DNA from: Undibacterium sp. | GTDB taxonomy: Bacteria > Pseudomonadota > Gammaproteobacteria > Burkholderiales > Burkholderiaceae_D | Reading direction: 5' to 3' | Assembly (NCBI GenBank): GCA_019752975.1 | Contig: JAIELM010000465.1 | Span: 1 to 7,210, forward strand | DNA: 7,210 bases | In this document: positions 6,201-7,210 of the stretch, one piece after another | Position numbering within the stretch: position 1 is the stretch's first letter | How the letters are laid out: the number at the start of each line of letters is the position of its first letter | Position numbers and translations under genes: made by a program | The notes under the pieces: generated by a model | The model's database searches: none | The model's input: only the letters and a program-made list of their open reading frames with translations | What the model was told of the DNA's origin: nothing

Positions 6201-6367
6201 AAACGGGGGTAAAACGGGGTAGTGAAATCGCCTTGAACGTCAATGCCGACGGGACTTTGCCAGATATCGAAGTGCAAAATGTGCAAAACGCACATATAGG
6301 GGGTCTCAAAAAACAGCCGTCATACCGTAGTTTGCCCGTCGTAGATTCAGCGTCCAGCATAGTGTAA
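3224..6367 (+). CDS. Primase-helicase replication protein (CHC2 zinc finger, TOPRIM, P-loop ATPase, winged helix)
   Basis: A 1047-residue protein that probably primes and unwinds DNA at the element's own origin. Domains in order: a CHC2 zinc ribbon with Cys40, His43, Cys61 and Cys64; a DnaG-like catalytic part with TOPRIM Glu265 (ILCEALIDAL) and Asp311/Asp313 (AYDRDEAGN); a Pro/Ala-rich linker about 385-450; a mixed region about 455-560; a P-loop ATPase with Walker A QSSSAAGKSS (Lys617), acidic Walker B-like AIAEEEG (658-664), sensor-like FLTTTA (709-714) and a possible arginine finger LLNRC (Arg724); and a winged-helix-like segment about 886-934. The tail after 960 is low-complexity and overlies a phased DNA repeat array. 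The plan recalls phage P4 alpha protein but is longer. ATG 3224 is preceded by GAGGGGG. The recombinase gene follows ten bases after the stop. All catalytic motifs appear intact. Confidence 0.9.
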   Translation: MARFTETEIARLKTEVSVERLIEAAGIVLHKSGKDKVGLCPFHDDHNPSMRVTPTTNLWHCPSCGAGGDVIAWVMKRRGISFRHAVEMLRDDSSLAAHAVGGEIAPIKQGRQRSLPAPIAFDADDRALLKQTVDYYHTTLQQSPEALAYLQKRGITGEAVAHFQLGYANRTLGLRLPEKTNKLGAEIRAKLEKIGIYRESGHEHFNGSVVVPVFDEAGQVSEIYGRKILNNLRKGTPSHLYLPGPHHGIFNWQALPASTEIILCEALIDALTFWCNGFRNVTASYGTEGFTDEHLAAFKRYGIERVLIAYDRDEAGNTGADKVAQLLAKEGISCYRIQFPKGMDANEYALKMSPPEKALALLIRKAEWMAGGEEKRATENKSSAPENEEKPAVPTAVQPLNILPLAAMVDVKPPAAPDVAQVVTTDAIPTPSIASPVPPAPSVDIPVEQSDSELILNFGTRRYRIRGWKKPLNPEALKVNLLVSKDERFHVDSFDLYQAKARAGFIKQAGIELGEAEDVLKHDLGRVLLKLEELQAEHLNAAVTKKDDTPTLTDAEQKEALELLTAPDLLSRILADFDTCGMVGEETNKLVAYLAAVSRQLDKPLAILIQSSSAAGKSSLMDAALAFMPDEAQVRYSAMTGQSLFYMGETSLKHKILAIAEEEGAAQASYALKLLQSDGQVSMASTGKDATTGLLTTHEYKVEGPVMLFLTTTAIDIDEELLNRCVVLTVNESREQTKAIHILQRQRQTLAGLLQDESRDAILTLHRNAQRLLQPLKVVNPYADKLTFLDDKTRTRRDHMKYLSLIRAITFLHQYQREIKTVQHRGKAVRYIEVTPGDIATANSLAHEVLGRTLDELPPQTRKLLTTLHAWVKSESEQQGMQQSDFRFSRRQVRDLTGWGNTQLGIHLARLVEMEYIFEHGARRTGSSSYELAYHGEGDHGQSFLMGLLNCDTLDASTPNSPPMTTGVRGNEAGVRGNEDTCTGSKRPLNAPETGVKRGSEIALNVNADGTLPDIEVQNVQNAHIGGLKKQPSYRSLPVVDSASSIV
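6121..6225 (+). repeat. Phased GC-rich repeat array within the 3' end of the primase-helicase gene (candidate iterons)
   Basis: Two 20-bp copies of AGGTGTACGGGGTAATGAGG (6121-6140 and 6142-6161) are followed by GTGTACGGGGT (6166-6176). Then come four consecutive 11-mers, each opening AAACG, starting at 6179, 6190, 6201 and 6212. The core ACGGGG begins at 6127, 6148, 6170, 6203 and 6214, so the steps are 21, 22, 33 and 11, all close to whole helical turns. The third core lies in a different reading frame from the first two, and the 11-bp steps are not multiples of three. DNA rather than protein therefore seems to be conserved. Such arrays typically bind a replication initiator; the gene around it encodes one. 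Confidence 0.6.
6272..6295. repeat. GTGCAAAA doublet and small hairpin downstream of the phased array
   Basis: GTGCAAAA occurs twice, at 6272-6279 and 6281-6288. The second copy lies in a hairpin with arms ATGTGC (6279-6284) and GCACAT (6290-6295). It is still inside the primase-helicase coding region, about 50 bp after the phased array. It may be part of the same regulatory or origin segment, or chance. Confidence 0.35.
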
Positions 6368-6377
6368 GGAAATCACC

Positions 6378-7210
6378 ATGCCCAAGAAAGGACAAACCAG
6401 CACCAAGCCTGTCATTGGCGACGTAAGAGACAGCAACAGCCTGTACCATCACCTACAACGCTTTAATGCCTGGCAGGCAGAAAAGAATTATTCCAGCGCC
6501 ACCATCGAGGCGCGTGATTTGTATTTGCGTTACTTCATCCTCTGGTGCGATGAACGTGGACTCACGCGGCCGCAAGACATCACCAAACCAATGATAGAGC
6601 GTTACCAGCGCCATCTCTTCTTACACCGCAAAGACAACGGGCAGCCGCTCAGCACAAGAAGCCAACACACCCGCATCACCCCACTACGCGCCTACTTCAA
6701 ATGGTTAGCCAGAAAAAACCACATCCTCTACAACCCCGCCAGCGAACTCGAATTGCCGCGTTTAGAGCGGCGCTTACCCAAACATGTGCTCAGTATCAAA
6801 GAAGCCGAAGCCGTGCTGGCTATGCCTGATTTAACGCTATCTACCGGCATACGTGACCGCGCCATACTAGAGACCTTGTACAGCACGGGTATGAGAAGAA
6901 TGGAATTGATAGGACTGCACCTGCACGACATCGATACCGAGCGCGGTACGGTCATGATTAGGCAAGGCAAGGGCAAGAAAGACCGCATGATTCCTATCGG
7001 TGAGCGCGCCTTGGAATGGGTCGCCAAATACCGTGACGATGTGCGACTGGAGCTTGTTACAGGTGAAGATGACGGTAGCTTATTTCTCACTAATCTAGGC
7101 GAAGCGTTTACGCCCAACCGCTTAACGCAACTGGTGCGCGATCACGTCAACGCCGCCAAGACTGGCAAGACTGGTTCCTGTCATTTGTTCCGCCACACCA
7201 TGGCAACGTT
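6378..7210 (+). CDS. Tyrosine recombinase B, XerC/XerD-like (3' end outside window)
   Basis: The first 277 residues of a site-specific tyrosine recombinase. Residues about 20-115 form the SAM-like core-binding domain (HLQRFNAWQAEKNYSSATIE onward). The catalytic domain shows the first arginine in STGMRRMEL (Arg173), the lysine in the GKGKKDR hairpin (197-203) and the HLFRH box (269-273). The final histidine and the nucleophile tyrosine lie beyond the window. If its missing end matches recombinase A, the full protein would be about 354 residues. The start ATG at 6378 is preceded by AAGGAA (6366-6371), which overlaps the primase-helicase stop, so the two genes are very likely co-transcribed. It would integrate or excise the element, or resolve its multimers. 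It lacks an obvious IntI-type extra helix, so it is not called an integron integrase. Confidence 0.93.
   Translation, partial: MPKKGQTSTKPVIGDVRDSNSLYHHLQRFNAWQAEKNYSSATIEARDLYLRYFILWCDERGLTRPQDITKPMIERYQRHLFLHRKDNGQPLSTRSQHTRITPLRAYFKWLARKNHILYNPASELELPRLERRLPKHVLSIKEAEAVLAMPDLTLSTGIRDRAILETLYSTGMRRMELIGLHLHDIDTERGTVMIRQGKGKKDRMIPIGERALEWVAKYRDDVRLELVTGEDDGSLFLTNLGEAFTPNRLTQLVRDHVNAAKTGKTGSCHLFRHTMAT

Noticed and set aside
535..6307. 11-bp match TAGGGGGTCTC at 535-545 and 6297-6307 as a possible pair of attachment cores
   Set aside because: An 11-bp repeat is expected by chance in a window of this length, the flanks do not match, and the second copy is inside the primase-helicase gene.
6728..7117. 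Minus-strand 129-aa frame within recombinase B
   Set aside because: It is a Ser-rich shadow of the recombinase coding frame, which shows clear family motifs on the plus strand.
1..7210. Window as one complete circular plasmid with overlapping ends
   Set aside because: The overlapping ends differ at three of 32 bases, so they come from two different recombinase genes and not from one read twice.

Overview
The window looks like accessory (mobile-element) DNA from a proteobacterium. That is inferred from the codon and base composition and from the XerC/D-type recombinase and primase-helicase style. I cannot name a genus. It holds the core of an integrative, probably self-replicating element, flanked upstream by the tail of a closely related element.

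Layout. (1) 1-266 is the C-terminal end of a tyrosine recombinase ('recombinase A'), followed by a coupled 27-codon ORF (269-352) that looks like the stub of a lost gene. (2) 353-633 carries two tandem 27-bp palindromes and a possible promoter. (3) 634-1706 is an overlapping gene pair: an orphan C-terminal toxin module of the polymorphic-toxin type, with a GIY-YIG-like pattern, and an Imm26-like immunity protein. Both look more AT-rich than the surrounding core genes. (4) 1707-2744 has no convincing gene. It holds three copies of a 43-bp direct repeat, a 106-bp attC-like imperfect palindrome with a second dyad touching it, and a strong hairpin terminator. (5) 2745-3119 (minus) is an XRE-type repressor, divergent from (6) 3224-6367, a 1047-aa multidomain replication protein (CHC2 zinc finger, TOPRIM primase, P-loop ATPase, winged helix). 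The intergenic strip between them has a near-consensus promoter overlapped by repeated TACAT/ATGTA half-sites. (7) 6378 to the window end is the N-terminal 277 residues of a second tyrosine recombinase ('recombinase B').

How it may work. Repressor, primase-helicase and recombinase form a compact replication/integration module like those of satellite elements such as P4. The 3' end of the primase-helicase gene contains an array of GC-rich motifs phased at about 11 bp, a candidate iteron-type origin. The two recombinases overlap over the conserved HLFRH box and differ there only at synonymous positions. The window therefore appears to run from the end of one element, through its cargo (toxin/immunity plus repeats), into the core of a second element of the same family in the same orientation.
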